Assembly (NCBI GenBank): GCA_016744395.1
Contig: JADGEK010000016.1
Coordinates: 1 to 64,000 of the forward strand
From: Gammaproteobacteria bacterium
GTDB taxonomy: Bacteria; Pseudomonadota; Gammaproteobacteria; GRL18
Reading direction: 5' to 3'
DNA: 64,000 nt
The position numbers and the translations under genes were made by a program. Positions within the stretch are counted from its first letter, which is position 1; every line of letters begins with the position of its first letter. The notes below the pieces were generated by a model. It did not search any database. It saw nothing but the letters and a program-made list of their open reading frames with translations, and was not told the DNA's origin. This document shows positions 1-12,000 of this stretch, in pieces.

Positions 1-8
1 CCATGTTA

Positions 9-890
9 TCAAAAAAGTGCTTTGTTAATTTTATGAGCAATATCTCTCATATTCACTAAATAGTCCAGTGCTAAGGGATCAAGAACTAACAGCTCTGCAT
101 TAACTGACTTGGCAATCGTTCCAGGTATCACTTGGTTAAACTGCTTTTCAATGAGTATATAAGCTACATTTTCTTTTTGAATGCTTTTTATAACTTTTGC
201 AATCTGTTTCGCTGAAGGCTCTTTACCTTCGACTTCAATCGAAATCTGAGCAAGATTATATTGGCGTGCAAAATAAGAAAAGGCGGGGTGAAATGTGATA
301 AAACGATGTTTATCATTGTCTTTAAACTGATGAACCATATCATCATGTAAAGCTTTAATTTTAACTGATAAGGCATTGTAATTGAATACAAATAATTCTT
401 TTTCCTCAGGTAAAATCTGTATAAGGCTTTGAAGTACAAGTCTGGCTTGTTGTAAATAAAGGACAGGTGATAACCAGGTGTGAGGATCCATTGCTTCATG
501 CTGACCATGGCCATGAGCATGATGTTCAGATTGATTTTCAATTAACTCAGTTAATGACGCCTGAGTGTTAACAATTGAAATTCCTTCATTCAGGGAGGCA
601 ACACGATCAATCCAAACCTGCTCAAAGGGTAAGCCAATGGTATAGTAAACATCCGACTTTGAATAAAGTGACATAATTTTAGGAGATGGCTCAAAGGTTT
701 CTGGCGATTGCCCTGGTTTCACCATGACATTGACATTGACATGCTTCCCACCAATCTGCTCAACAAGATATTGTTGAGGTAAGATAGACACAAAGACTTC
801 AATTACTGCAGAATGAACCATCGGTGGAAATAAAACCAGGCCAAGTAAAGTAAACGTTCCAAGATAATGATTCAGAACTCTTTTTAACAT
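9..890 (-). CDS. Zinc/manganese ABC transporter substrate-binding protein (ZnuA/TroA-like)
   Basis: 293-aa ORF with signal peptide, VSILPQQYLVEQIGG, His-rich HHAHGHGQHEAMDPHTWLSP; typical cluster A-I metal-binding protein. Confidence 0.9.
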   Translation of the reverse strand: MLKRVLNHYLGTFTLLGLVLFPPMVHSAVIEVFVSILPQQYLVEQIGGKHVNVNVMVKPGQSPETFEPSPKIMSLYSKSDVYYTIGLPFEQVWIDRVASLNEGISIVNTQASLTELIENQSEHHAHGHGQHEAMDPHTWLSPVLYLQQARLVLQSLIQILPEEKELFVFNYNALSVKIKALHDDMVHQFKDNDKHRFITFHPAFSYFARQYNLAQISIEVEGKEPSAKQIAKVIKSIQKENVAYILIEKQFNQVIPGTIAKSVNAELLVLDPLALDYLVNMRDIAHKINKALF

Positions 891-1004
891 AATATTTTAA
901 ACCCTTTCTGCAACTTCAAAAATAAAACAAAATAATAAATATATTACAACATCTTAAAGAATATATCTAAGCTAAATTCTAATATGATAATATCATTATT
1001 ATTT

Positions 1005-1886
1005 CTAATTATTGATATTATTTCTAGGAGAGACAAGAAGTTGAGGATCAACACGCCGTTTAAATAAATTCATTCGCCAGTCAAGATGAGCACCAGTCAC
1101 TCGCCCTGTCGCTCCCACTTTTGCAATTAAATCACCCTGCTTGACCCTCTCTCCTGTCTTAACCAATAATTGACTAAGATGCAAAAAAGTAGAAGAGAGT
1201 CCATGCCCATGATCTAAAATAATAGTTCCACCTGAATAAAACATATCCGAATGAGCCAGAGTAACAATACCTGATGCGGGGGCAACCACATTGCTACCAA
1301 GTGGTGCAGCTACATCAACACCAAAATGAGGTTGTTTTGGTTGACCATTGAGAATGCGTTGACTGCCATAAACACCACTGATTGGCCCTTTGGCAGGCCA
1401 AATAAAATGTTCCATAAAATCTAAACGGGCATCATTGCGTTTGCGAGCTTGAGCAACCTGTGCCCCCTCTTTTTTAATTCTGTCTAAAACATCTGATCTT
1501 CCAGGTGAGACTTTTGACTTTGCTAAGCCATTAATACGTTGGACTTTATACTCTCTCATTTTAACAATGATATTTTTTGAATGCGTAATTCCATCAGGTG
1601 TGGTCACTTGTAAACTGACTATTTCTGGCTCATCACGATTAAAGCCAATGACAAAACTGCCTGATGAAGAAAGCCTAATAATCTGATTGTCAAAAATAAT
1701 TTGACTGCCAGGCACAGTCTTGCCAAAAACAACACCACCCTGAATAAATTGACCACTCAAGCTGATATCATTAGTGACCTTTTGAATTTCAGCATGAATT
1801 ATTGAAGAAAAGAAATAAAAGCAAAGCGCGATTATTAAAAGAACATGATGAGAGAAAAAATAAGGAGAGATAAACTTTTTTTTCAC
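1005..1886 (-). CDS. M23 family metallopeptidase (LytM/peptidoglycan endopeptidase)
   Basis: C-terminal HFGVDVAAPLGSNVVAPASGIV...DHGHGLSSTFLHLSQLLVKTGERVKQGDLIAKVGATGRVTGAHLDWRM. Confidence 0.93.
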   Translation of the reverse strand: MKKKFISPYFFSHHVLLIIALCFYFFSSIIHAEIQKVTNDISLSGQFIQGGVVFGKTVPGSQIIFDNQIIRLSSSGSFVIGFNRDEPEIVSLQVTTPDGITHSKNIIVKMREYKVQRINGLAKSKVSPGRSDVLDRIKKEGAQVAQARKRNDARLDFMEHFIWPAKGPISGVYGSQRILNGQPKQPHFGVDVAAPLGSNVVAPASGIVTLAHSDMFYSGGTIILDHGHGLSSTFLHLSQLLVKTGERVKQGDLIAKVGATGRVTGAHLDWRMNLFKRRVDPQLLVSPRNNINN

Positions 1887-2042
1887 TGCTTAGCCTGTAT
1901 TGACTTTATTTAGTACTTTTTTAATATAAGTAAAGTCGATTAAATGGATTAATTATTGCAGGCTTAATTGTATACTATTTTTACTTTTTCGATAAGTAAT
2001 ATTCCAGTGAAATTGTAGTAGAGAAAGACAATAAATTCATAT

Positions 2043-2083
2043 TCATCAGTCAGAGACGTTGCACACAACGTTTCTGCTGATGA
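2043..2083. terminator. Extended hairpin TCATCAGtCAGAGACGTTG-CACA-CAACGTTTCTGcTGATGA downstream of ppk2
   Basis: Inverted repeat read directly; lies just 3' of the ppk2 stop (2096) and resembles the 28-bp palindrome family. Confidence 0.55.
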
Positions 2084-2095
2084 GAAAAAAATTCT

Positions 2096-3004
2096 TTAGG
2101 TAACAAATTTACCTTCACGCAATCTTTGAGCTTCCATAATCTCTATTTCATGTGCACCAGAATAAACGACTTTGCTATTAGGGACAAAGTCAAGGTTTGA
2201 ATCCAAACGTTCATAAGGCACACTGTTCAAAATGGTTTTCATTGCATTAAGACGAGCCTGATGTTTGTCATTCGAACGTATAATAGTCCATGGAGCGGCA
2301 GCAGTATGAGTTTTTTTCAACATCTCATATTTCACATTGGTAAAATCATCCCATCTTTCCTGAGCCTGGACATCCACTTCTGATAACTTCCACTGTCTTA
2401 AAGGATCTGTTTTTCTGCGCTTGAACCGACGGGCTTGTTCCTGTCGAGTAACACTAAAATAAAGCTTAACTAAAATTGTGCCTTGTCTCACCAAATCTTT
2501 TTCAAAACCAGTGACACCCTTCATAAAGTTTTTATATTCCTGATCAGAGCAAAAACCAAACACAGGCTCAACCATCGAACGATTATACCAACTACGATCA
2601 AAAAGTACCTGTTCACCACCTGCTGGGAGATGATTAATGTATTTTTGAAAAAACCATTGAGTTTTTTGCTCTTCTGTCGGTTTACCTAAGGCAACAATAC
2701 GATAATGTTTTTCATTCATGTATCGTGTTACACGACGAATGGTACCACCTTTACCTGAAGCATCACGACCTTCGAACAAAATAATCATGCGTTTACCCGT
2801 TTCTTCAAGGTATTTTTGCATCTTAATGAGTTCTGCTTGATACGGTTTTAATGACTGCTCAAGTTTATATTTTTTAAGTGCTTTTGAATTGCCTTTTTTA
2901 AGATTGACATTATCAATTTTAAGCTGCTGATTTTCATTTATCAGCTCTTCTAGCTTGGTGTTGGTATGAGTTTCAGTTTCAGTTTCGATTTCAGTTTCAG
3001 TCAT
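2096..3004 (-). CDS. ppk2: Polyphosphate kinase 2 (PPK2 family)
   Basis: FEGRDASGKGGTIRR (Walker A), FDRSWYNRSMVEPVFGFC, PLRQWKLSEVD. Start placed at MTETEIE (3004) because AAGGAG lies upstream; the ORF track start is 3076. Confidence 0.92.
   Translation of the reverse strand: MTETEIETETETHTNTKLEELINENQQLKIDNVNLKKGNSKALKKYKLEQSLKPYQAELIKMQKYLEETGKRMIILFEGRDASGKGGTIRRVTRYMNEKHYRIVALGKPTEEQKTQWFFQKYINHLPAGGEQVLFDRSWYNRSMVEPVFGFCSDQEYKNFMKGVTGFEKDLVRQGTILVKLYFSVTRQEQARRFKRRKTDPLRQWKLSEVDVQAQERWDDFTNVKYEMLKKTHTAAAPWTIIRSNDKHQARLNAMKTILNSVPYERLDSNLDFVPNSKVVYSGAHEIEIMEAQRLREGKFVT
2970..2999. repeat. Five hexanucleotide units (GTTTCA-like) in the ppk2 5' coding region
   Basis: gtttca gtttca gtttcg atttca gtttca; encodes TETE/IETETE. 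Confidence 0.75.
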
Positions 3005-3183
3005 GGTAAACAGTATCTCCTTCATATTTTTTATTAAACAAATACTAACATATTCATATCTTAACAACATTGACATACATTAGTAAAAACAATCTTACTC
3101 AGATTATTCTTACAAAAAAAAAGAGTCATATAGACTAAGATGTTATACTTTATTTCATCGATTTATAAATTTAGGAAAATTCT

Positions 3184-4953
3184 ATGTCTCATGGTGGCCA
3201 TTTAGTCAACCTTCTCATTGATAAAGACAAATCAGATAGCTTAAAACTGGAATCTGAACACTTTTTGTCTATTACATTAAGTAAGCGCCAGCTGTGTGAC
3301 TTAGAAATGCTGATCAATGGCGCCATGTCACCATTGACGGGGTACATGGATAAAGAAACCTATGATTCCGTCATTCAGTCCACAAGGCTACCTAACAAGC
3401 TATTATGGCCCATGCCTATTGTACTGGATATCGATGCAGAATTTGCCCGGAAATTAAATTCTGGTGATAAAATTGCCTTACGAGATACCGAAGGTTTTAT
3501 GCCTGCAGTCTTAACGGTATCTGATGTTTGGCAGGCAGACAAAAAAATTGAGGCTGAATCCATTTATGGGACTCACTCAGAACTCCATCCAGGTGTTGAT
3601 TATTTAATGAATCAATGCCAATCACATTATGTTGGCGGCCACATCGAAGGGACAGAGGAACCTTCACATTTTGATTTTGAGCATCTTTGGTCATCACCTG
3701 CAGAACTTAGAGAACTCTTCAAAAAAAGGGGCTGGAGAAACGTACTTGCATTTCAAACCAGTCAACCAATGCATCAAGTTCATCAAAAAATCACATTAGA
3801 GGCTGCCCGTAAAGCCAATGCCCATATTTTAATACACCCGACTGTTGGTATCACCAAGCCTGGTGATTTAGATTATTATGCACGTGTGCATTGCTATCAG
3901 GCAATACAAAAATATTACCCTAATAATATGGCTGTAATGTCTTTACTGCCAATGGCCATGAGAATGGCGGGTCCCAAAGAATCTTTATGGCACGCCATCA
4001 TAAATAAAAATTATGGGTGCTCACATATTCTTATTGGTCCAGAGCACGCTTCTCCCCCAGATACAGAAACAACAGGAGCTCTGAATAGTAGTTCAAAAAA
4101 TAGTGGACATCTAACCGCTGAAAAATTTTATGCCCATTCTGCTGCCCAACAGTATGTTATCGAACATGAAGATGAGCTTGGGATCAAAGTCATTGCTACA
4201 GAAGAAACTCGCTATGTCCCTGAAAGAAAATCATTTCTCCCTATTTCAGAAATAAAAAATCAAAATCTGAGTAGCGATATGCTGTCAGTTCAAGAAGTAA
4301 AATACCGTCTGCAAAACAATAAAATCATTCCAGACTGGTTTAGCTACCCTGAAGTCTTAAAAGCATTAAGTCATGCATACCCTTCTCGCTGTAAACAAGG
4401 TTTTACACTGTTTTTTACTGGACTTTCAGGCTCAGGAAAATCCACATTAGCCAAAATTATTTATGCGAAAATGATTGAATTAGGTGCCCGTCCAGTCACA
4501 TTGTTAGATGGTGATATTGTGCGTCATAATTTATCCAGCGAGCTCGGGTTTTCCAGAAATGATCGAAACATCAATGTCCGACGTATCAGTTTTGTAGCCA
4601 ATGAAATCACTAAAAATGGTGGTATTGCAATTTGTGCACCCATTGCCCCCTATACAGAAATGCGTAGAAATGCTCGTTCGTTAATAGAGCAATACGGTGC
4701 CTTCATTGAAATCCATGTTGCCACATCACTAGAAGTATGTGAATCAAGAGATCGTAAAGGTTTGTATGCAAAAGCCAGAAAAGGAATCATACCTGAGTTT
4801 ACGGGTATCAGTGATCCCTATGATACACCTGAAAATCCTGAGCTTAGAATTGATACTAATAATTTTTCTCCAATGGAAGCTGCCCAGGAAATCTATCTCT
4901 ATTTATTCCGTGAAGGCTATATAGAAACTTCTGAGAACTGTGCTTCTCTTTGA
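3184..4953 (+). CDS. Bifunctional sulfate adenylyltransferase / adenylylsulfate kinase (Sat-CysC fusion)
   Basis: N-terminal ATP sulfurylase (HPTVGITKPGDLDYY, AMRMAGPKESLWHAIINKNYGCSH) and C-terminal APS kinase (FTGLSGSGKSTLAK, LLDGDIVRHNLSSELGFSRNDRNINVRRI). Confidence 0.93.
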   Translation: MSHGGHLVNLLIDKDKSDSLKLESEHFLSITLSKRQLCDLEMLINGAMSPLTGYMDKETYDSVIQSTRLPNKLLWPMPIVLDIDAEFARKLNSGDKIALRDTEGFMPAVLTVSDVWQADKKIEAESIYGTHSELHPGVDYLMNQCQSHYVGGHIEGTEEPSHFDFEHLWSSPAELRELFKKRGWRNVLAFQTSQPMHQVHQKITLEAARKANAHILIHPTVGITKPGDLDYYARVHCYQAIQKYYPNNMAVMSLLPMAMRMAGPKESLWHAIINKNYGCSHILIGPEHASPPDTETTGALNSSSKNSGHLTAEKFYAHSAAQQYVIEHEDELGIKVIATEETRYVPERKSFLPISEIKNQNLSSDMLSVQEVKYRLQNNKIIPDWFSYPEVLKALSHAYPSRCKQGFTLFFTGLSGSGKSTLAKIIYAKMIELGARPVTLLDGDIVRHNLSSELGFSRNDRNINVRRISFVANEITKNGGIAICAPIAPYTEMRRNARSLIEQYGAFIEIHVATSLEVCESRDRKGLYAKARKGIIPEFTGISDPYDTPENPELRIDTNNFSPMEAAQEIYLYLFREGYIETSENCASL

Positions 4954-4987
4954 GTGTGGTTAATATAATATAAATATTGGACAGTAA

Positions 4988-5965
4988 ATGACAACATATG
5001 ATGTATTTAATGGTGATGCAGATGGTATCTGCGCATTATTACAACTAAGACATACCTTCCCATGTGATTCAACTTTAATTACTGGAATTAAAAGAGATAT
5101 AAAATTACTAGAGAAAGTGACTGCACAAGCAGGTGATCAAATTAATGTACTCGATGTTTCTCTCGATAAAAATCGCACTGAGCTCTTAAGAAATTTACAT
5201 AATGGCGCAGAAATTCTTTATATGGATCATCATTTTTGTGGTGAAATTCCTGATAATATCAACCTAACAACATTAATAGACACGCAGCCTGATGTTTGCA
5301 CCAGCTTATTAATGAATCAATATTTAACTTCCATTCAGTATGAAGAACAATCGCCATTATGGGCGATTACGGCTGCCTTTGGTGATAATTTAAATCAAGC
5401 TGCCGAAACATTGGCACAAGCACATGCCATTAAAGAAGGTGATTATCTGAAGTTAAAGTCATTGGGTATCTATATTAACTATAATGGCTATGGTGCTGAT
5501 ATCAATGATTTGCACTTTGCTCCTGATGATCTTTATAGAAAATTACTCCCATACCACAATCCTCTCGATTTTATTCACGATGGTGATTCCGTTTTTCAAC
5601 AATTAAAAACAGGTTATGATGAAGATAACGCCCATGTTTCTAATTTAAAAGCAGAACATAAATCAGATAATGTGGCGCTGTATATTCTGCCAAATCAAAG
5701 CTGGGCCAGACGCATTAGCGGTGTTTTCAGTAATGATCTCGTCTATCAATTCCCAAATCGTGCGCATGCCGTATTGACTGAAAATAGTCAGGGTGGTTAT
5801 TTAATCAGTGTACGCGCACCATTAAATAATAAAACAGGTGCAGATGATCTGTGTTGTCAATTTGAAAGCGGTGGTGGTCGCAAAGCAGCTGCAGGTATAA
5901 ATCATTTACCTAAATCTGAATTACAGCACTTTATTGATAAGTTTTCAGAACAGTTCAAAAACTAA
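4988..5965 (+). CDS. DHH/DHHA1 family phosphoesterase
   Basis: DVFNGDADGICAL, LYMDHHFCG, and C-terminal DHHA1 motif FESGGGRKAAAGINHL. Confidence 0.85.
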   Translation: MTTYDVFNGDADGICALLQLRHTFPCDSTLITGIKRDIKLLEKVTAQAGDQINVLDVSLDKNRTELLRNLHNGAEILYMDHHFCGEIPDNINLTTLIDTQPDVCTSLLMNQYLTSIQYEEQSPLWAITAAFGDNLNQAAETLAQAHAIKEGDYLKLKSLGIYINYNGYGADINDLHFAPDDLYRKLLPYHNPLDFIHDGDSVFQQLKTGYDEDNAHVSNLKAEHKSDNVALYILPNQSWARRISGVFSNDLVYQFPNRAHAVLTENSQGGYLISVRAPLNNKTGADDLCCQFESGGGRKAAAGINHLPKSELQHFIDKFSEQFKN

Positions 5966-5984
5966 CATTGATTTCAGTCATTGT

Positions 5985-6012
5985 GTAGAAACAAGGTATG
6001 GCTTGTCTCTAC
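5985..6012. repeat. 28-bp palindromic repeat, copy 1 (GTAGAAACAAGGTATGGCTTGTCTCTAC)
   Basis: Imperfect dyad between converging genes; related to 27079, 29139, 42735 and 61868. Confidence 0.75.
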
Positions 6013-6069
6013 AATCTTAAAATAAGACTCAATTAGAAGCATGAAACTATTATAAATCCTCATTCAGTT

Positions 6070-9000
6070 TTAAGAAAAATCATCATCGATATTAATTTTT
6101 GTTAATAAATCCCCTAATGAATTACTCGTATCACCAAGACCAGTATAACTAATCCCCTCTAGTACGACCGAATGTCCCGTTTGAACACCAGAATCATCCA
6201 GTACATTAATTTTTACATTATCAGAGCCATCATCTTCAACACTGAGATGACTTAATAAATGGGGAGCATCAGATTGTAGTAGATCAGATAAAACAAGGAC
6301 GTCACCATCCGCCTGATTATAGTCAGAAATAGTATCCGAACCAGCGGAAGAAACGAAGCGATCGATTCCTGAACCACCTGTCATATAATCATCACCTGTA
6401 CCCGCATAAAGAAGATCATCACCATCAAGGCCACTAAGGATATCATTGCCTGACAAACCAACCAGGCTATCATTAGCATTCGTGCCCGTTAGTGTATTAT
6501 CTGGTGAAGGATCGGGGGAAATAGCAACATTGAAGTCACCAGTGACTATCGAAGAAACATTATTATTATCTGTTTCAACCGTCCAGCCTTCAATATGAAC
6601 TGAACCATTAAAGCTTTCCTGTACAAATGCTAAATTATTAATTTCAGAGGATGGTAGCTCTGAAAGCGTATAAACATCATTCACCTGATCATAATTAATT
6701 GTATTCGTAGAGATAAAATCACCATTGAGCTTGAATACAGCACCCGCTCCCAGGCCATCTAAAGTCAAAGAAATCGTTTCTGAGCCATCCAGATCACCCA
6801 TCATTGCATTGAGATTAACAGGAATATCATCACCTTCCACACCAAATGTATTGGTCGGGCTGATACTTAATCCATCTGCCAGTGCAAGAACATCAAGCTG
6901 GACATTATAGTTAAAGCTATCCGTGACAGCCCCATCGGCAACAATAACCGTTAGTGCAATATTGTTAAACTGACCACTGTTATTCAGTTCAGGCTTGAAC
7001 CAAATTTTAGGTAAAGTACCATCTGCATTGACATCAATATTCCAGGTATTAGTCGTTCCATCACCTCCTGCATTTTTTGCAGCACTCAGATTGTTGACAT
7101 CAGCGCCAATATAGACAAGCATACCGACAGGTACATCTTTAAGCAAAGCAGCTATGGCATCTTCAGATGGATCCAGGAGATTTCCTGTAAAGTTCATGGC
7201 AATATAAGAATCTTCATTACCACTTGCGGTCAATATTGTGCTATCTGGTATGTTATATCCATCAACAACAGGCATCACTTCAAATATAATTTCATTCGTA
7301 ACTGATTCAGTATTAACAGCATTAAGTTCCTGAGATTCAATACTATATTGCAGCCTGACATCACCACTAAAATCTGCACCAGGAATGAATTGTAAATTAG
7401 CTAAATCCGCAACGGGGACTGACCAGGTTTGAGTTCCAGCATCAAAAGGATATGAGCTACCATCTGATTTTTGTAATACGCCCACCCCATCAATAAGCTG
7501 AACAGACACATTATTTTGAACCAGAGCATATTGACCTGGGTTTGGGTAAGTCGGACTATTGTCAATAGACTCATAATCAATATTGATTAAAATGCGACCA
7601 TCTTCCAGTGCCTCAGTGGCTATATTTCCCGCTTCATTTTCAAAACTAAGTGTTTCTGACGCTTCTGGTAAATCAGTCACAGGTGTTATATGAATGCTTG
7701 ATCCTGGTACAGGCACAGTGTATGAAAAGCTGTCACCACTCTCTTCTGAGGAAGTAATATTGAATAGGATATTATCCAGAGAAGTTCCTTTATTATTATC
7801 ATTAAAATTCTCTGGAAAAATAATTTGTGCATTCATACTCGAAGCAATCCAAAAGGTATCTCCATTGGAATCCACTTCGGTTATAGCACCACTCACGGTG
7901 GTACCTGGTGGCAAACCATGAATATTAATAGAAAGTAATTCCGTTGTATCAATTTGCTGTGCCTCTATTATATCTGAAATTAATACTGGGTTGTCTTCAA
8001 TAATGTTGATTGGATCTTTGGCACTGGGTACAGTAACAAAATCATCAGGACCATTATCAGTCATTGCAGAATCAGGTGAATTTGGACTCACAGTATCACT
8101 ATAACCAAGATACAACAAATAAGGATCAGAGCTTGCTGAATCACCACCACGATGCTCAATATTGGAACCATTCACTTCAATAACAAATCGATCACTATTA
8201 TCAACAAAGCTATCGGGACCTACTATAAACGTAATTTCCTGAGTTGATACACCATTAGCAGTACTACCGCTTCCAGAAGGCTCATTAAAATTCAGATACC
8301 AGATTCCCGTATCAGTGCCATTACCTGTCTGACCACCTTCAACGTCACCTGCATAGATAGCATCTTTAATATACATACCATCAGGGACACCACTGATGCG
8401 AAACTGGTTTGCAGTTTCTGAACCATCCAGATCTTTTGATGACAACTCCAATGTAAAAGTATATTCATTATCTTGATTGGCTGTACTTTCAATGGCAATA
8501 TAGTCAGTGCCATTATCATCAAAAGTGATGAGATTATTAGTATCTATATCAAGAACAGGCTTATCTGCGATAGCATGAACACTCACAGTGTATGACGTAT
8601 TACTACTCATTGTGACTGCAGGCGACACAGAACCATCATTAGAAGGATCCGTTATTTCGTAGCGGACTGTGAGGTTGAAGGCACCCAAAATATCAGGTGT
8701 CCCCGCCTGTGGCATGTCTGAATCTTCTGGCAGACGTATATAAATATTATTAATTGCATTAGCATCCGTCAACTTAATAAAACCATCAGCATCTGCTATC
8801 AAGACCTGACCATTTTGATCTTCTAATTGAGCACCTGAAGGAACACTATTACTATCAATCCATACGGCCGAAAGGAATTCATTATTATCACTATGTTGAT
8901 CAAGAGTAAAGTTAAGCCTGGTGACAACATCTTCGTTCATTTCTTCACTGACAATGAGTGTTGCTTCTGTTGCAGGAGTGATTAGTACACTGACATTTTG

Positions 9001-12000
9001 TATCTCGGAGTGTGTATCACCGTCATCTTCAGTAGTAACATAACTTACCTTGAAGGCTAACTCACCGCTATAATTAGCAGATGGACTGATTTGAATATTT
9101 TGTAGATCTGTTTTATCAAAAATCCACTGCCGATCAAGTCCTGTGCCACCCATAAATTGAGCCCCCAGCACGTCAAAACCATCTGGCAATCCTGTGAGTA
9201 ACATTGTAAGAGCTTCAGAGCCGTCATTATCATAAGACTGAATCTGGGTAGGAGTCTGATATACATCGCTAAGACTGATCAAGTTATCTTCACTGACAAC
9301 TTCATTATAATCTACAGTGTCTACTGTAATCGTATTAAGCTCGTTATTAACAGGACTGTCAGCAACACCCTTAATCTGAATTTCCATATTAATTGGTGTG
9401 CAGTAAGCAGAAGAACTGCCATCATGTTCTACAGATTTTGCCGAGAGCTGAAGATTCTCATCATTATTGTCATTATGTTTAGGTACATAATCCAGTGTCT
9501 TGGCCGCATCAAAATTAACAATTTCTACCATTCCATTCACAGCGATTAATTCAATTCCATCATAATAAATCACCGCACCATCTGAAATAGATTCAATTTT
9601 AAGCGTAAAGTTTTCAGAGCCGTCTAAATCATCTGATTGAACTCTAATATCCAGAGCAATTCCATTTTGACCAATATTAACAACATTACCATTGGCATCA
9701 CGTCCGGCATCTTCCAGTCCTTGATGCTTGTTCACACTCACAGTAGTCTGATCAGCAACTGGATCAATATGCAGTGTTAATGTTGACTGACCGGATATAC
9801 TTGTATCTGTTATGGTAGGATCATCTTCATCATGATCAACTGTTTTGGCTTCAACTAGAATAGTAAAATCACCATCTTTCTGTGAAGGTGCCATAAATTC
9901 AACAGTATCAAGATAGTCACGTGGTACATCAACAAAAGGCTGACTGGTAGTGACCGTCAAGGTGATAAAATGGCTGCCATCATGATAACGAAACTGTGAC
10001 CCAGCCTCCGCTGAAAAACTGGCAAATGTTTCTTCTGAACCGTGAGGATTAATTGAAATTGCATCCTGATTATTCCATGGGCCATCAATATCAAATTCCG
10101 TTCTATCCAAAGCAAACCAGTTGTCTTCACTGCCCACATCAACATAATTGTGATCGGCATTCATGGTTAGATCATCAGAACCATCATTATCTGCATCTGT
10201 GGCTATAACTTCTGCACTGGGTGTTACTTGCAGAAGATAATTGGATTCTGTTGTTTCAACCACTGAAGCACCATCAGTTGTTTCTACGAGCAATGTGATG
10301 GTTAAATCAGTACTGCTTTGTCCAGGTGGTGTGATTTTATAGTCTGCTAGTTTCGTTGGATCAAAAACCCAATAGCTGCCATCATCAACTGGCAAAAGTG
10401 TTCCATTGTCCGTAGAAAATATACCGTCAATTGTCGACTTAAGAATCTTAACACCAGTAACCGTGTCAGAAGAACTGCCTGAATGATCGGTGGTATTAAT
10501 AGTGACAAGACCATTAGCATCTTTAAACAAATAAATAGCGCTATCTTCAAGCCCAGAAGCAGGGTTCGTGATTAGAACATCACCTGCAACTGGCTCAACT
10601 GTCAGGTTTAACGTGATAGTATCATCTTGATAATCAATAGCATCACTTTGGCCATTACTATCTGTATCCCTGGCTCTTAGTGTAATGGTAATATTATCCA
10701 TATCACCATCCCAATTGACAGGCGGTGTGAGAGTAAACTCAGTATCATCACCACTGAATCTCACCTGGGAAATATTTCCCAGGTTATCTGCAGTTCGTAT
10801 AACACCATCAATGACAATTTGTGAGCCTGGAACCAATCCCTCGACATCAAAATAATGTTCTTCAGAGCCGTCATTGTCACCAAAAGAATTGACCAGTAAC
10901 TCCCTCAAATCTAGAGTTTCATCTTCGTTTATCGTTACATTAAGAATGCCATCATTAGTACCATCATATTGAGTAGCCAATTGATTTTCTTCAAGTGAAA
11001 CAGGGTCTGTAACCGCATGTATTTTTAATGTGACGACTTGACTGGCAATATCAGAACGGACATCAGGACTGAAAAGTGTGCCATCATCCTGAACTTCATG
11101 AGAGCGAGTTGATATTGTAAAAAGAATGTCTCCTCCAGCATCATCTTCTTTAGGAATAATGAGCAGGCTCTCATATTGTGCCTGAGTAATTGCAATGGCA
11201 CCTGTCGTATTTAAACCTGCATAATGATAACTGGAAGGTGTTGTATCACCAACATTATCAACCAAATAAAAATGATATGTTTCATTATCATCCTGTATTG
11301 AATTGATAATCACATTGCCATTGTTATCAAGTAATTGTCCCTCACTGGCATTACTGATATTCATTTGTATCAATTGCATTCTTTCTGGATTATCACCAGT
11401 GAGAATAGCATTTTGATCAATGGCATCATTTTGAACAGGTACATTTAAATTCAAAGCGATCTGATAGCTACCTTCGGAGTTGAAACTGTAATTATTTCTG
11501 TCGTAACTGTCATCTTCATAAACATCAATGGTTTTATTAGCATCCATACCAGGTAAATCAGAAACAGGGTTTACTGTAATATTGACTGTTGTGTTTTTAA
11601 AAGTGCCATCATCTTGAAGTGTGGTATAGATAACAGTATCACTGCCACTATAATTACCACTGGGAGTATAAGTCAAAGTACCATCTGGATTAATAACAGC
11701 TACACCATAATCTCCCTGGGTTGAAATACTTGTATTGAGAGAGGTCGCATCCGCACTGGTGGTAATCGTATCACTACTATCTTCATCTAAAGACATCTGT
11801 TTAGATACTGGTGGTAAGTCATCAATAACGGTGACTGTAAAATCACCAAAGTCAGTGTCACCATCACTGTCGAGTATGGCAATATCAAAATTTAAAGGAA
11901 TATCAGCCAGATTATTAATATTATCCAATGCTTTTATTAATTCAAATTCATAACTGGCATTGGCTGCTTGTGGATTAATAAGAGTCACAGTAAAAACAGG

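Noticed and set aside
188-541. 117-aa ORF inside the ZnuA-like gene
   Set aside because: Out-of-frame overlap; the ZnuA frame has clear family motifs.
8292-8522. Minus-strand alternative-frame ORFs inside the adhesin (8292-8522, 9057-9266, 10347-10550, 17343-17642 and others)
   Set aside because: Out-of-frame overlaps wholly inside the adhesin CDS, with low-complexity hydrophobic translations.
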